Assembly: GCA_029851415.1 (NCBI GenBank)
Contig: CM056743.1
Coordinates: forward strand, 35,852,714-35,916,713
Origin: Eretmocerus hayati
Lineage: Eukaryota > Arthropoda > Insecta > Hymenoptera > Aphelinidae
Length of the DNA: 64,000 bases
Reading direction: 5' to 3'
Every line of letters starts with the position of its first letter. Position 1 is the first letter of the stretch. The position numbers and the translations under genes are program-made. Below are positions 45,841-57,701 of this stretch, piece after piece. Below the pieces are notes generated by a model, which was not told the DNA's origin, ran no database searches, and saw only the letters and a list, made by a program, of their open reading frames with translations.

Positions 45841-46080
45841 TAAATGTATTTCATCAAATCGAGCGATAGAGTCGAATATCGATGAGATCTACCTTATCGG
45901 TATAATTTGCAAATTTTGAAGTATTTTTGCATATACTGCGTAGCACTCATTTTAGATATCTATTTAATTTTAGTATATTCTATATGTAACATGCTCCACG
46001 TATACTCGTTATTTGGACAAATAGGGTCTTGGCCCCCCGTCCTCAATAAAATCAATATCAATCAATCTATCAATCACCTG
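45841..46080 (+). mobile_element. probable LINE 3' UTR with (TCAATCAA)-type tail
   Basis: GGCCCCCCGTCCTCAATAAA is followed by TCAATATCAATCAATC-type repeats at 46050-46077. Such short-repeat tails are common at LINE 3' ends. Together with 44260-45139 this forms one LINE copy interrupted by the SINE. Confidence 0.55.
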
Positions 46081-46275
46081 TCCTATCGAGGGATCGAAGG
46101 ACCGAGATATATTCCTTGATACTTTTGAACTCTTCGTTCCACTTTTATGAAGCTAATCCAATCTCAAAAGTCCAATATGCCGTGTCAATCCATTCTTGAA
46201 AATTTACCAGTAGAGGTACCAACGAATTCCTTTTTGGGAAGCCAGGAAGAGTAAATCTTTGTTTACGCCGAGTAA

Positions 46276-46590
46276 ATGAAGTGTAAAGATAGTGTCAAAT
46301 TCACCCTAAAGAGATCGGCCACCTTTTTGAGAGACGTCGTGGGAGGGCAACAATTGACCGACAATCTTTGTTTGGGCAACAATAATCCTGATGCAGTTCA
46401 AGATGCCATCAAGGACTTACACAGAGGTAAACGCGAAAATGGTAAGGTGCGCATTGCTGCACGCTTGGGCTCGAGGCTAGGCAAGTCGCGCGCTCGTCAA
46501 ATTCTCGGAATCCAGGGATTTCGTTTTCTGGAAAACAGGGACTGTGAATGCATCTTTAAGGACCAAATTATACCTCACAGAAGAGATTGA
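46276..46590 (+). other. unidentified 104-codon frame at the start of a repeat zone
   Basis: A basic-rich, protein-like frame (G-N-N-N-P-D-A-V-Q-D-A-I-K-D-L-H-R-G). The DNA at 46383-46432 (CCTGATGCAGTTCAAGATGC) is related to 47982-48030 (CCTGAAGCAACCCAAGATGC), so it belongs to the repeat family and is unlikely to be a host gene. Family unknown. Confidence 0.3.
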
Positions 46591-46929
46591 GACAGGGAAG
46601 TTGTCATTTTCTAAGGGGCCAGATAATCCTTACGGGGTCAGCCTCATTTCTTCATCCCTTGGATAGGCTGCAAAGGACAAATCTAGACTGACAACTACGA
46701 AAGTTCATGTAGAGTTCGATTTTACGAAAAAATATCAGACACACACCGACCACAATCTTTTCTCCGGAGAAAACCAACTTCGAGGTTATAGTTCGAGACA
46801 GAAGGAAGAATAATTAACCAGAAGAAAAAGGCAGATACTAGTGTGCAGTGTTGAGCAGGAGTCCTGTTGTTGTTCAAGACAACACTTAAGATTGGTACTC
46901 ACAGAGTCCAAAAAAGTCGGGGCTAAGTA

Positions 46930-48260
46930 CTGGAGCCGGGTAGAATTTAAGCTCCCTGGTTCCGAGGATCCTTCTGCCAGGAGGCTGGGACGGGAGAGTT
47001 CGTCTGTCTCCCATGTAGGACCGAAGAGAGCTTGATCCTTGCAATTGTTCGAAGCCAGGGAGTCTTCATTCTTCTAGAATTTAAAAATCCCCCTTGTAAG
47101 GAACCCTGCTACTTTATTAGTGCCCGAGAAGAAGAAATCTACATAGGCACCAACAAAAGTGTGGATAGTGGGACTCACTCATATGAGATTGGACACATAC
47201 CGAGTGAAACTACCATCCAAAAGAGGCCAACCCGTAGGCTATACTCCCAGAAGGAATGAATCAACATTGTTCAGAGGAAAGGTGAAAGATTCTAATATAC
47301 TGCGTATAAGAACGGGAGTCGTGGTGTGGTCAAAGCTGCTCAGGACTCAAACGCACAGAGACTAACAGGATATCAGGAGCGAACATCCGATGAACGCTCT
47401 TGTCTTGCCTCCCTCTTATTCAGACGGGAGAGATTTGAGATGCGGCCAACGCCTTTTTTATGTCATTTAAAATAACTGAGGTTGACTCCCAAAAGTGATG
47501 AGGGTCTATTGCTGAGCGCTAAGACTGAGGACGGGATCCGGGAATTCGTTGAGCTTCCTTAATCCAGAGATCCTTCTTGCTGAAAGACTGTAGCATGGTG
47601 ATGTATAGGAGAAGCTGAAAGCTCTTCCGTCTTAGTAAATGACTCGACACGATTTGAGCAGGAGGCACTGATGCGTTTTGTCCCCCTACCTGCAACCTGA
47701 TTCATCGTAACCGGATTCATCCGCAGGACTGGAGTTGCAGGTGGTGCCCTGGAAGCTTGGCGATGCAGTAATTCCTCCCTAGGCCGGGAAGGGGCAAATC
47801 TTCATGGACATCAGAAACAATGTGGGCGTAGTTGAATTTACCCGAAGAAACTCGAGCAAGTGCCAACTAAAACCCCTTCCCGGGGGGCACCAACCCGAAT
47901 GTTATAGTCGCAGTAGAAGGACGAGGGAAATGAAGAATAGACTAAAGATCAAAGATACAAAGGGGCTTGCAAAGAAGCGGGATCCTGAAGCAACCCAAGA
48001 TGCCACTCAAGACTCATGCGCTCAGAGACGAACGGTATGGTGAAAGCACACTCTACGGGTGCTGAAGCTAAAGACTGGGACTGGGGAGTTGTCGCGTGCC
48101 CCGGGATACTAACAATAAGATCCCCCTTGCCAAAAGAGTGGGTTCGGTGAGTGCGTCTGTCTCCCAGGATCAACTAAGGATCCTCCTTGCGGTGAAGTGG
48201 AGCCGGGGAGTTGTTACTCTCCCAAGATTCGAAGATCCTCCTTGCGGGAATGATAAAGTG
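46930..48260 (+). repeat. further copies of the 12-13 kb dispersed repeat
   Basis: Copies at 46930-47065, 47500-47600 and 48022-48260. The last matches 13236-13445 closely (GTGAAAGCACA, then GGTGCTGRRGCTRAAGACTG, GGGGAGTTGTCG, CTTGCGGT and ACTCTCCCA). Upstream parts (GTTATAGTCSCAG, then AGAAGGA) recur at 12494, 47238 and 47903. Non-coding as far as visible. Confidence 0.7.
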
Positions 48261-48269
48261 CATGCACCC

Positions 48270-49050
48270 CCCCCCCCCTGGCCTGAGTCAACGCCCGTTA
48301 CACAGTGGGCCGAAACCGCTCTTTTTCGCATCGGCTCGTTTTAACTCAATTTTTGAGAAATCAAGATGATACGAGCGGCATTTCCCTTTTTCAAACTTCC
48401 GGATGTGCTAGGCTGACTTTCACATAGGAATATGAACCGGACCTGCATAGGTCCAGAACACCAAAAGGAAAATTGTATTTTTCTCGATATCGACTAAACT
48501 TCGCGATGAAGGTGGAGAGGAAGAGGGAAGGGAGGCTGCTGATTTTCATCAATAAAATGTACGCAAATGTGGTAAATGTAGTCATCCGAAGTTATTTTCT
48601 CAAAGTCTTTTTTGACCGACACGTGAAATTTAATTCACATCCAGAAAAATACTATTCTGCTTTCGGTGCTCTGGGCCCATGGACCCCCACCCCGGATGCT
48701 CCCGTAAAGAAATCAGCCTAGCACTTCCGAATCCGAAAGTTTGAATGAGAGTAACGGAGATACTGGTTGAATCATCTCGATATCTTGAAAATTCAGTGGA
48801 AAAGATCTGAGTCAGGAAGAAAGTTTCGATCTACTTAATGCGCGCTGGAGCGTATAAAGACCGCACATCTCCAGTCGGTTACCACGGCAGTCAAAATTCC
48901 CAGCTTTAAGTGAGTCTAGGGACTCGTGTCTGGATTGGCCTATGAGATGATCTGACGCGGAGCCTCGACTACTTGTTCAGGGATTTGAGGGACTCTCTGA
49001 GCTCCAAGAAAGCGTAGATCAGTTCAAGCCCCCCGTTGAAAGACGAGTTC
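48270..49050. other. no identifiable gene
   Basis: Fs intron 3. Begins with a C-run (48268-48277). Short frames only. Confidence 0.4.
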
Positions 49051-49307
49051 GGCCGTGTGCTCAATATTTAACGGGGTGGTCGCGAACTCGAAATTCCTTT
49101 AGGAATATGCTTTTGGTACGATCAATGAGGATGAAGGTCTCTCTTTCTTCAGTAGAAATCAAAGAACCGCTAGATATCCTGATTCTGATTCTCAGAAAGC
49201 GCGACCTTGCACCGTAGATCGAGTCTTGAGGTAGATAGAAACGTTCGTCCTGATTGGTAGAGGCACATTTTTTAAGGAATTCCGAGTCATTTGCGACCGC
49301 CCCTATC

Positions 49308-49550
49308 TCAATTGATGAAGAACCCATTGCGTGAAGTGTAACTCCGCTTTGCGCGAGACTCTGACACTACCTTAAATTCGCCCATTCGCTTCAAATGTTC
49401 TTTTGAGTGAATGTGCGGGTATGAAGCGATATTTGTATTGAGTTTTCGACGGCAAAGAATGCAAATAAAGTTACTTTCATTATGTGGAATAGCCGATTCT
49501 ACTTGAACTTCGGGGTCTTGTCGAATGGGCTTCAAATATTGTATTATCAC
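49308..49550 (-). other. minus-strand ORF with a U1/matrin-type zinc-finger pattern
   Basis: An 80-codon frame containing F-I-C-I-L-C, twelve residues, then H-I-H-S-K-E-H-L-K-R-M. That is C-x2-C-x12-H-x5-H, the spacing of U1-type/matrin zinc fingers, with the typical S-K-x-H ending. The frame stops at 49308. An overlapping frame continues at 49061-49327 with protein-like composition (S-S-I-E-I-G-A-V onward), as if a single frameshift separates them. Upstream at 49576-49797 another protein-like minus frame lies close by. It could be a small nested gene, a pseudogene or a transposon-derived zinc-finger piece. Confidence 0.35.
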
Positions 49551-49799
49551 CTACTGGGTCGCATTTTCATGTATATTAAGTCGACTTGCCAGTAGAATAC
49601 TTATGAAATCTTTGGAACCGGGTTCTTCCATTTTGTGCTTTAATTTTCTTCAATCTAGAATTAAGTTCTGGGAAGCAGTAGATCAATTGTAAAATACTCA
49701 TTTTTTTCTTATCAAGAGAATTCGTTAGTATGACGGTTATTCCTATAATGGAGTCAATGTTCTTTCGAACACTGCATTCAGCCTCTTCAGGGATCATAA

Positions 49800-52700
49800 T
49801 AATGCATTGGGAATTCCATTGATCGGTGGATTCAACTATTTGATTGTGATGTCTTTAGGAGTTTATGGCCAGTGCAAGATCGTGTTCAAAGATTTTCCGC
49901 ATATTCATTGAGCCAAATGGTCATATATAATCGAAAGAGATCAACTGACGGCTTTGACACATTTTCTACACAGATTTGATTTAGTGTGTGGATTCATAAT
50001 GAAAAATTGACGAAATTCATGCATGAGATTCACATTCAAATTGTTCAGGATTGAATTGATGGAGAAAATGTCAAAGCAAGCGAGCGAAGGATCAGTACGA
50101 AAAAACCTGAATGCTAGCGCAAATAGTTGAGTATGCGGATGGACAACGAAAGCGAGTGTCACTGCCAGTCGGTTTTTTTCTCTGGTACATCATCATTTAT
50201 CTCAACGGCACATGCAGCAGCTTGCATCCACTCCGTCTGTGGCGATAGAAAAAAAGTTGAGAAAGTTGGAGTATTGATCGTTCACGCAGTGGCTGTCAGT
50301 CGATTAATCACGGTGACAATGTACGCACTCTTGTGGTAATAATGCTTTCCACATCATGTCTGATTTCTTCATCGTCATATTATCACAGTGTATTGGACAG
50401 TTTCTCTACAAAATTATACTTCAATAACGACTATCCTATTTTCAAACGCATGCACTGAACTGACTCTTATGATAGATTTGAAATCTTTCGTTTCTACCAT
50501 TTGGTTTCTACGAAAATTTAGGGTATCCAGAATAAAGAGAAACCCATCATTTTGTACTATCAGGGCACCGCATTTTTTTCGATATTCTCGCTATATGTAC
50601 TTTTTACGTAAACTAAACGTGTCATGGCAATGTCGTTTTGAATTTGATGACAGTTGGTGCATGAAACGTGATTGAATTACATCACTAGAATGTGTTTCAC
50701 CTCGTAGTAAAGTCATGCTATAACGTTGGAGTTTATAGTCTATAAAGTAACATGTGCATCATAAAATGTTATGTAGGAGTGGTAGATAAACAGGAATTGC
50801 TTTTGACTTGAACGAGCACTGTGCTACCGTAATCATGAAATCCTTCCTTCTCATACACTTGGTCTATCTTTTTGGTGCACATAACCTCAAGACTTTGGAT
50901 TACCTTGAAAATATGAGTCGAAAAATTATAACTCAGAGTCAGATTCAGTGTCAGAACTGGAACAGGACAAGCTTCATCTCCGCAATCCTTTTGAAATCTC
51001 TCAGAAATAGGTTCATAATTTAGAAAGATTTAGTAGACCACCGCGTCTCTTTCTCTTTGATTGCTTTTATATTCAAAATTCCACTCGCGGAGGTCCGGAT
51101 TATATTGAGAATCAGGTATCCTCTTTTCAATTTCTTTTTTGCCCGTTAATTTGAAAAAAAGTTGATCACTTCGGGGACAGTAGGTAATGGGTACTGTGAT
51201 TTGCCAAAAATTATGGGGTAGCAGAAAATGAGCTGAAAGGCCATTTTAACGAGGCAAAAGGGATGGCACGCCTGTATGCACGCAAAGACTGCGACACGAA
51301 ATTCCGAGAAGTCTTTTCGATTTATTCCCTTTTTTCAAGTCCTTACATGGGTATACGCGCTCTTGCGGCTGATTTTAAGCGCATTCAAATGGAATTAGCG
51401 TCACACAGTAGAAGAAACGAGGTACTTTCCTGATGATACTTGATGCGGCCCAACAAGGACAGAGCACAGAGATCGCATAATACGATCCCCGAAGTGACTG
51501 CAGGATTAGTTTCCTCCTGCTCTGAAAAAATGATATCGTGCTACCGGATTTAATTCACGAGCATTTTTGAGTGTCCTGCTTGGAATTCTGACTCAAGTCT
51601 TATTTGAGAGGTAAGAGGTGGAAATTCCCAAGTGGCAACATGTCATTCCATTGTTGTGTGTATTTTCTTGCAAACCGTCGTATAATCACAAAACTTACGG
51701 AAAATTTTCGAAAGAATCACGATGTCAATGAATTTTATGAGGAAGAGTACCATAACACTGACTTCCTGTTTTTTTTTCTTGCTTAAATTCAAGCCATAGT
51801 CAAGAAAAGTGTGAGATTCGAAAATATGTACAGTGTCTCACTATGCACATGCAAAAACGTGGAATCCTGCCAAGTAATTGTATTCGTATTGATTTGAATC
51901 TAATAGCAGAAAAGAATGATCGACCTCAATATTTGAATCCTGAACAAATTTGTATCAAACTTGGTTTCAAAGCCGATCCCCAATCCAAAGTCTAGGGCTT
52001 GTATCTCCTTCGATGTGAAGGTTGAGTTCCTTTTTCTCGGAAAAGTTCTTCACTTGCTTCGTCTCAATTATCCCACTTTTGCCTGTGAAGGAAGTCGAAA
52101 CAAAACAACAATAGAATTTTTATTCTATCTCAGTATGGTTTCTGTTTTATTCAGGATTCATGGTTAGAAGTATCTTGGCTTGATAAAAAAAAATCGAGTT
52201 GACTATTGCGAATGATGACCATCATGTGTGGTGTCAGATTTTATCGACATACATTCAACTAACTTGTACACTAATATCGAACTTTTTTTAATGAGCCACT
52301 TATATTTAGCTGAGAATCTGTTTCTCTCGATGGAGAGAATGTTTGCTCTGATAAGAATTAAACTGATCAGCATTGATCGGTGAAGTAGAAGTCTATAATC
52401 AAATGATAAGATACGCTTACTGAGCACCCTGGAGTACGGAATAATGTAAAGGTTCTCAATGACTCAGATCAGATCAATGTCAAAATCAGCCCTTCACGTA
52501 ACTTGGGCCTCAGTCAACCTTGTACATGTTGATATTGGAACCGTTGAGACATATTTTTCAACTATTTTTTCTGAGACAATCAGCATCTCGATGTGCGTTA
52601 GGAGCTAAACTTTTGTTCATATAGTTATAAGAATTATTTCCATAAGATCCTTTGAAATAACAGGTGCCACATGCAAACCCTAAAAAAGCTCAGAAAAAAA

Positions 52701-52900
52701 TCATACAAGTTATCTTCAACATATTTTTCTGGTGTATACTTTTTACGCAGTCATTAGCTTCTTGATCCGAGGTCATTCTAAAAAGATGATCATACGCAAA
52801 ATGGCAGGTTCGTGTCATGGCTCTTTCCCTTTTTCGGCCTTCGTAAGCGTAAAGCTATGCAGTGGGGACCCGAGCAGGCAAAATTATCAAATAATGGTAT
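49800..52900. other. AT-rich intron sequence, nothing identified
   Basis: Fs intron 3. Short frames without motifs. Confidence 0.5.
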
Positions 52901-52911
52901 CAAATTTTCAA

Positions 52912-52968
52912 TGAACTGAACCATGTTCCCAGCTAGTCAAAATACGTGGGAGAACATAGTTCAGTTCA
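52912..52968. repeat. 20-bp-arm hairpin
   Basis: TGAACTGAACCATGTTCCCA at 52912-52931 pairs with TGGGAGAACATAGTTCAGTT at 52947-52966. Loop 15 bp, one small bulge. Confidence 0.8.
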
Positions 52969-52999
52969 CTAAAAACCTGACTCGAATCGACCGATGATC

Positions 53000-55690
53000 T
53001 CACATGCATACCAGATGTATGTTAAAAGCCTAAGAACGACTCATTATACTTTCGGTTCAGTTTTTTGAGTCTACTGAAAAATCTTCGAGATTGGGCACGA
53101 AACTGACCACACATTCGGTTTCTACGTCAAAAAATACTTGGAAAACACATGTTTACATCTCTAGAACACTCCGACTTAAAATCCGCGTTTTTCAGGGCCA
53201 TTGAAGAGGCCCCGAGTTCACGGATTTGGTACCTTGGATATTTTCATTTTTTAGACCAGCTAGATCTCGAGTTTCAATGCATCAAATTGACTTTTGCAAG
53301 GGGTCATTTTAAAGGAAATTACGTCAGCTTTCTACTTAAAATAGTCCCGAAAGACACTTTTCCAATACCGAAAAGAATTGAATTTTAAACAATGGCTTAT
53401 AAGTTGATGGGATCGCGTAGGTAAACTCTAAAACCAATTTTTCCTGAAAGAACGCAAAATTTTACATCGATTATGTGATTTTCAAAAGAAAAAAAAATGG
53501 CTCTTGAGAAATTAATTATTTAGTGAAAAACACCTTTTTAGCTCTGGGAGGCCCATTACTCGCCAAAATTTTTTTTTCGATAGCGTTTCCGATAGGTTTT
53601 TCGATGACCTTTCAGATGCCGCAACCCGCGAGTCGATAGCTATCGAAGAACTCGAGATTTTTGCATTTTACTGAATAAAAAAGCACCATTTTTGACACGA
53701 TGGATCTCGGCTTTTTTCACGGATATGCGTGCACCGGAAGGATAAAATTTTTTTTTGGATCCCATAGGTGGTCAAAAGTTCCTATTTTGGGCCATATAGA
53801 AACGAATAAAAAAGGTTAGAAAAAAATCTGAGAGGTGACCCCTTTCCGTAGGTCGCTTTCGCGTGGAACCCATCATAGATATACTGATAATGCTGATGTT
53901 TTTGCTTGTAGCCCTGAAAAGAAGGCCCATTTGACGGAGTTACTCTGGATTCTTCATATTCTATGTGGTGAAAGACTGTGGAAAAAGTTTGGTGAGATTT
54001 GGTGGCCCGCAATTCGTGGGTCCCTCTTATTAGTCAATTTTAGAGAAAAAAATTTTCAACCACATCCATTTTTTGGTTGGCACCTCTCCGTCTGATCGCC
54101 AAACCCATCGGATATTTCATTCAAAATCATAAAATGTACCTCCGAAAGAATTTATAGACCGATTTATCATGTCCTGTGATACTATATCAGTGGTTCTGCC
54201 GAAAGTGTGATTTTCCGTGTTCCAAAGTTCCCCCAAATTTTTGAGGGTTTGAATGTGCACTGTAGCAATTTCCTGGGGTATATTCTATTGGTGCGTAAGT
54301 ATGATAATGGTTTTGGAGACGATTCTAACGTTCCCGTTTTTGTAGTACTTGATAAAGGTTCAAAATGTCGATTCCGTCCCCTGTAGACAGCCCACCGCTT
54401 CGATTTTTGAATTCTTCACGACGCACATGCAGAGTCAAAAACCCCTATATGCAGTTATGCATTCCAATTTGCAATATTTCAAATAACATAATCCACCTCT
54501 TTGCGAATCCAAATTAAACCTCAAGCACGGACATCCGACATTTTGAAGACGGGTTTGCACCCAAAACTGCTCGCATAGCACTAATTAGGTCGCAAAAGTC
54601 CCCGACCATCTATTCAGCCTCTCAAACCAATGAAGTTGATTTCTAGAGACCCGCAAATACACCTAATCCATGTGCAACAGTAACCGAAAACTCGAATCTG
54701 TAGCCGGGCGCACCGCATGAACTCGTTTTCAGAGTGGCGTACAAAATTTTCGGTCAATTCCGTCCCCATGTTGTGCTCCTCCCCAACGCGCTATAACGAC
54801 TTGTGAAACACATTTTCTTGAAGTATTTGGTCGCATCAGATCAAATCTATGCGGAAAAGAGTCTACGATTAGTTGTCGAGCCGTGGGAATAATTTTAGAG
54901 TCGAAATGTCAATTTTGTCTCCTTCGTCCGACTTCATTTTTGAGAAACGTAGCTCTAGATACTTTCTTTTTATGCCCAAACGAGTGAAAATCAACTGCTA
55001 CGAGATACCGGAACTCATCCAGGGCTAAAATAACTTTTTGACCCAAATCACTCCTCATGACGATTTTGGCTCAAAAAAATTCCACTTTCGGCGGAATCAC
55101 CCATATACGTTTTATTGGGTCGAAAATTTTCGACCCGAAGATCTTCTCGGGAAGATACCTCAAAACTCTGAGAGAATCCATTTTTTCGTTGCATCACATT
55201 TTCACCAAATGAGTGGAGAGTGGGCACACTTACCTCATTGAGCTATAGAGCATTGTAGTAAGAAAATGTGACTGGGTTGCGCGTAAAGCTCATAAACTGT
55301 TCTGTACTCTATACATTCTGTGTTGCGAATAACTGACTGTAAATTATTTTTCAAAGAGCAAATCTTTTCTTCCCTTTAAGCTTTCAATATAGGCCACGCG
55401 ACCGGTAGTTGTGGATTTTGCTTAGAATAAACTCTGGTCCTAATAAACGAAAATGTTGTAAACAATCGTTATACCAGCATAACGAAAAAATTGTAAGTGA
55501 ACAACTTGTCGGATCAGCGTATAAATTTCACAAATCCAACTTTATGATAGAGTAAAATCATTTCGCACAGTAAGTCGCCTCGTAAATTTGGATTTTACTA
55601 AGAAACTCGAATGTCTTGGCCAATATATTGAATTGCAAAATTGCGAAAATTCAATAATCCGTATTTTAGCGAAACGCACTCAAACAGATG
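53000..55690. other. intron sequence with one repeat fragment
   Basis: The segment 53270-53345 (GCATCAAATTGACTTTTGCA, then AGGGGTCATTTTAAAGGAAA) is related to parts of the palindrome at 57702-59156 (58300-58345 and 58680-58735). The rest shows no gene. Confidence 0.5.
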
Positions 55691-55699
55691 ATTCCATCG

Positions 55700-56540
55700 T
55701 AAGGATATGATTTACGATCGTTGTAAATGGCCAGGTACTATAATACCTATATACATATCAGTATCTCTCGACCACATCTCAAAGCAGGCGTCTGGGCCAG
55801 TGATAGTGTCCTCACGGGGTGGATGGCGCGGCGGCGATACAGTTCTCGCGCCGCAGATAAAGCCGCACCATCGTATAATGTGATCGTGTGCACGCACATA
55901 AGCGATACGCATGGCATAATCCACCGCAGATCATTCTGCAAGTGCATTACATACATATATACATATATAATGCACTTTGCCTCTCTCTGATGTGGATATA
56001 TATGTATATTTATATGAACACGTGAGGAGACGTAATTCGACCTTGCGTGTGGCAAATATATACGCATCAGCCTCCGTGATGACGATTGAGTCTGGCCGCG
56101 ATTACCCAACTTATATATAAGTACTATCCGTAGTACGTCATGTTATACACGTATATGTATGTGTATGCATCAATGCAATGCAATGTGCATCGAAGGTATG
56201 CGCTCGAGTGCAGCGAATTGCGGGCGATAGTCAAAGGCTTGGTTGGTGTCGAGGTGCAGGCTCTGGTGGTGATCCGATCAGGCCCCGCAGCCATAACATG
56301 CCAAGCATATATTGTATTTTATATACATATACAACGACGTCTGGTCTGGTCTGGTCTGGTCTCTCTTGATGCATATTGGACTTTGCATTGCATTGCATGC
56401 ATGACCGAGACGGACGCGCCGGGGAAAGGTCGCGGAGCAACGACCCGCCGATCGCCGCCGCCGCCGCCGACACTGCCTGCCACCGTCTCCGTCTCCGTCT
56501 CCTGCAATCTATACAGATTTTTTTTTTTTTTTTAACGTGT
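55700..56540. promoter_or_regulatory. CpG- and microsatellite-rich block in follistatin intron 3
   Basis: The same texture as the other CpG blocks: GGCGCGGCGGCG (55824), (TA)-rich runs, (CTGGT)n at 56341-56361, (GCC)n at 56454-56468, (CGTCTC)n at 56484-56502, and a T-run at 56519-56533. It could be an enhancer or an alternative exon. No splice-consistent coding frame is seen. Confidence 0.3.
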
Positions 56541-57189
56541 GAAAGGTGTTATTCACACTTCTACATATGCGCGTGCATATTCTTTGCGAATAATTCAGAA
56601 AAACATCGAGGTTTGAGAGAGAATTTGCGAATCAAATTTACGCGCCCTCTTTGATGGGGTCATCGGCAAAGACTGCGTTCATGCATGGCGTGGTGGACGT
56701 TGACTCGTATTGGGTTTCGAGTCTTCGTCGGTATTCATCGGGACTGTCGATGTCCGGATTTTTCCATTATAGTTCATATCAAGTGTTGATGATGTTTACA
56801 AGGGATCAAGAGGGAGGGAGGAGGGGGTTAGCTATTTTGTCGTTCTCATTCTGACTGCCAGACGAATTGGGTGCGAATTGGGTGGTGCAACATTGAAGTT
56901 AGGATCATTGTAGGCAGTCACTGAATTTTGAGTTTCTGTTACATTGTGGTGAGTGAAATCTGGATTTTAGATCCTATCATTTCCGTCGCGGTACTTTACT
57001 GCGCCTAGATCTTGAAAAATCAACTTATTGGATTGAGAGTCCTTGCTTTTTGCTCGATTTATTCTTTTTACTCGAATTTATATCATTGTATTTGAGTACG
57101 CTGGAAATTATTGAACGACTTTTCACCGAATTTGGGCGACTCCGTCGTTGGTAATTTCAACGAGATGGTGGATTAGCGAAGCCCATGAG

Positions 57190-57620
57190 GTGAATAAGTG
57201 ATGGATCCTGAGGGTTCCGATTAGGTAAAAAAAACAAGTTTCATCACAGTTTCCGGAAAACAAATAGATATGAACATCTGTGGTGTCGCTGAAAGCCTTT
57301 TCGGATCGCTTTTCAGAAAAAAAATACAGGTTGAATGAGCATTCGGCGGGGATCTTATCCAAATGGGTGACCGCCAGTCTGCGTTCACCAAACCTTACTA
57401 GCATCTGCCCAGTTTTCAAATACCTACGATTACGGTCATGATGGACGGTGACCCACTCAAATACGAATCCTGACGAACCCAACCTGACAATACTTAAACC
57501 TGGAGTTTCGGCCGAAAAAGCTCTCAGTGGCCTCACTCATGTTCATTTTTACTTGTTTACGATAAATTGTAATCAAACTTGTTCTTATTTTGATCCAATA
57601 ATGTCGGACCTATACCTTTT
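57190..57620. repeat. 430-bp imperfect palindrome
   Basis: GAACATCTG, then GTGTCGCTGAAAGCCTTTTCG (near 57270-57302), is inverted at about 57511-57550. GGGTGACCGCC (57365) pairs with GGACGGTGACCCA (57443). The centre is near 57405. The open frame 57123-57536 (-) crosses it and is not taken as a gene. Confidence 0.6.
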
Positions 57621-57701
57621 TTCAAGTATACTGCAACATACTCTTCTCATATTTCTTAGTCTTCCAAGAATCATCACAGTACTCTTATATTGGGTGTATT
57701 A

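Noticed and set aside
57123..57536. Minus-strand frame of 137 codons
   Set aside because: It spans both arms of a palindrome and shows no motif; the antisense of the second arm gives a related frame, as expected from an inverted repeat.
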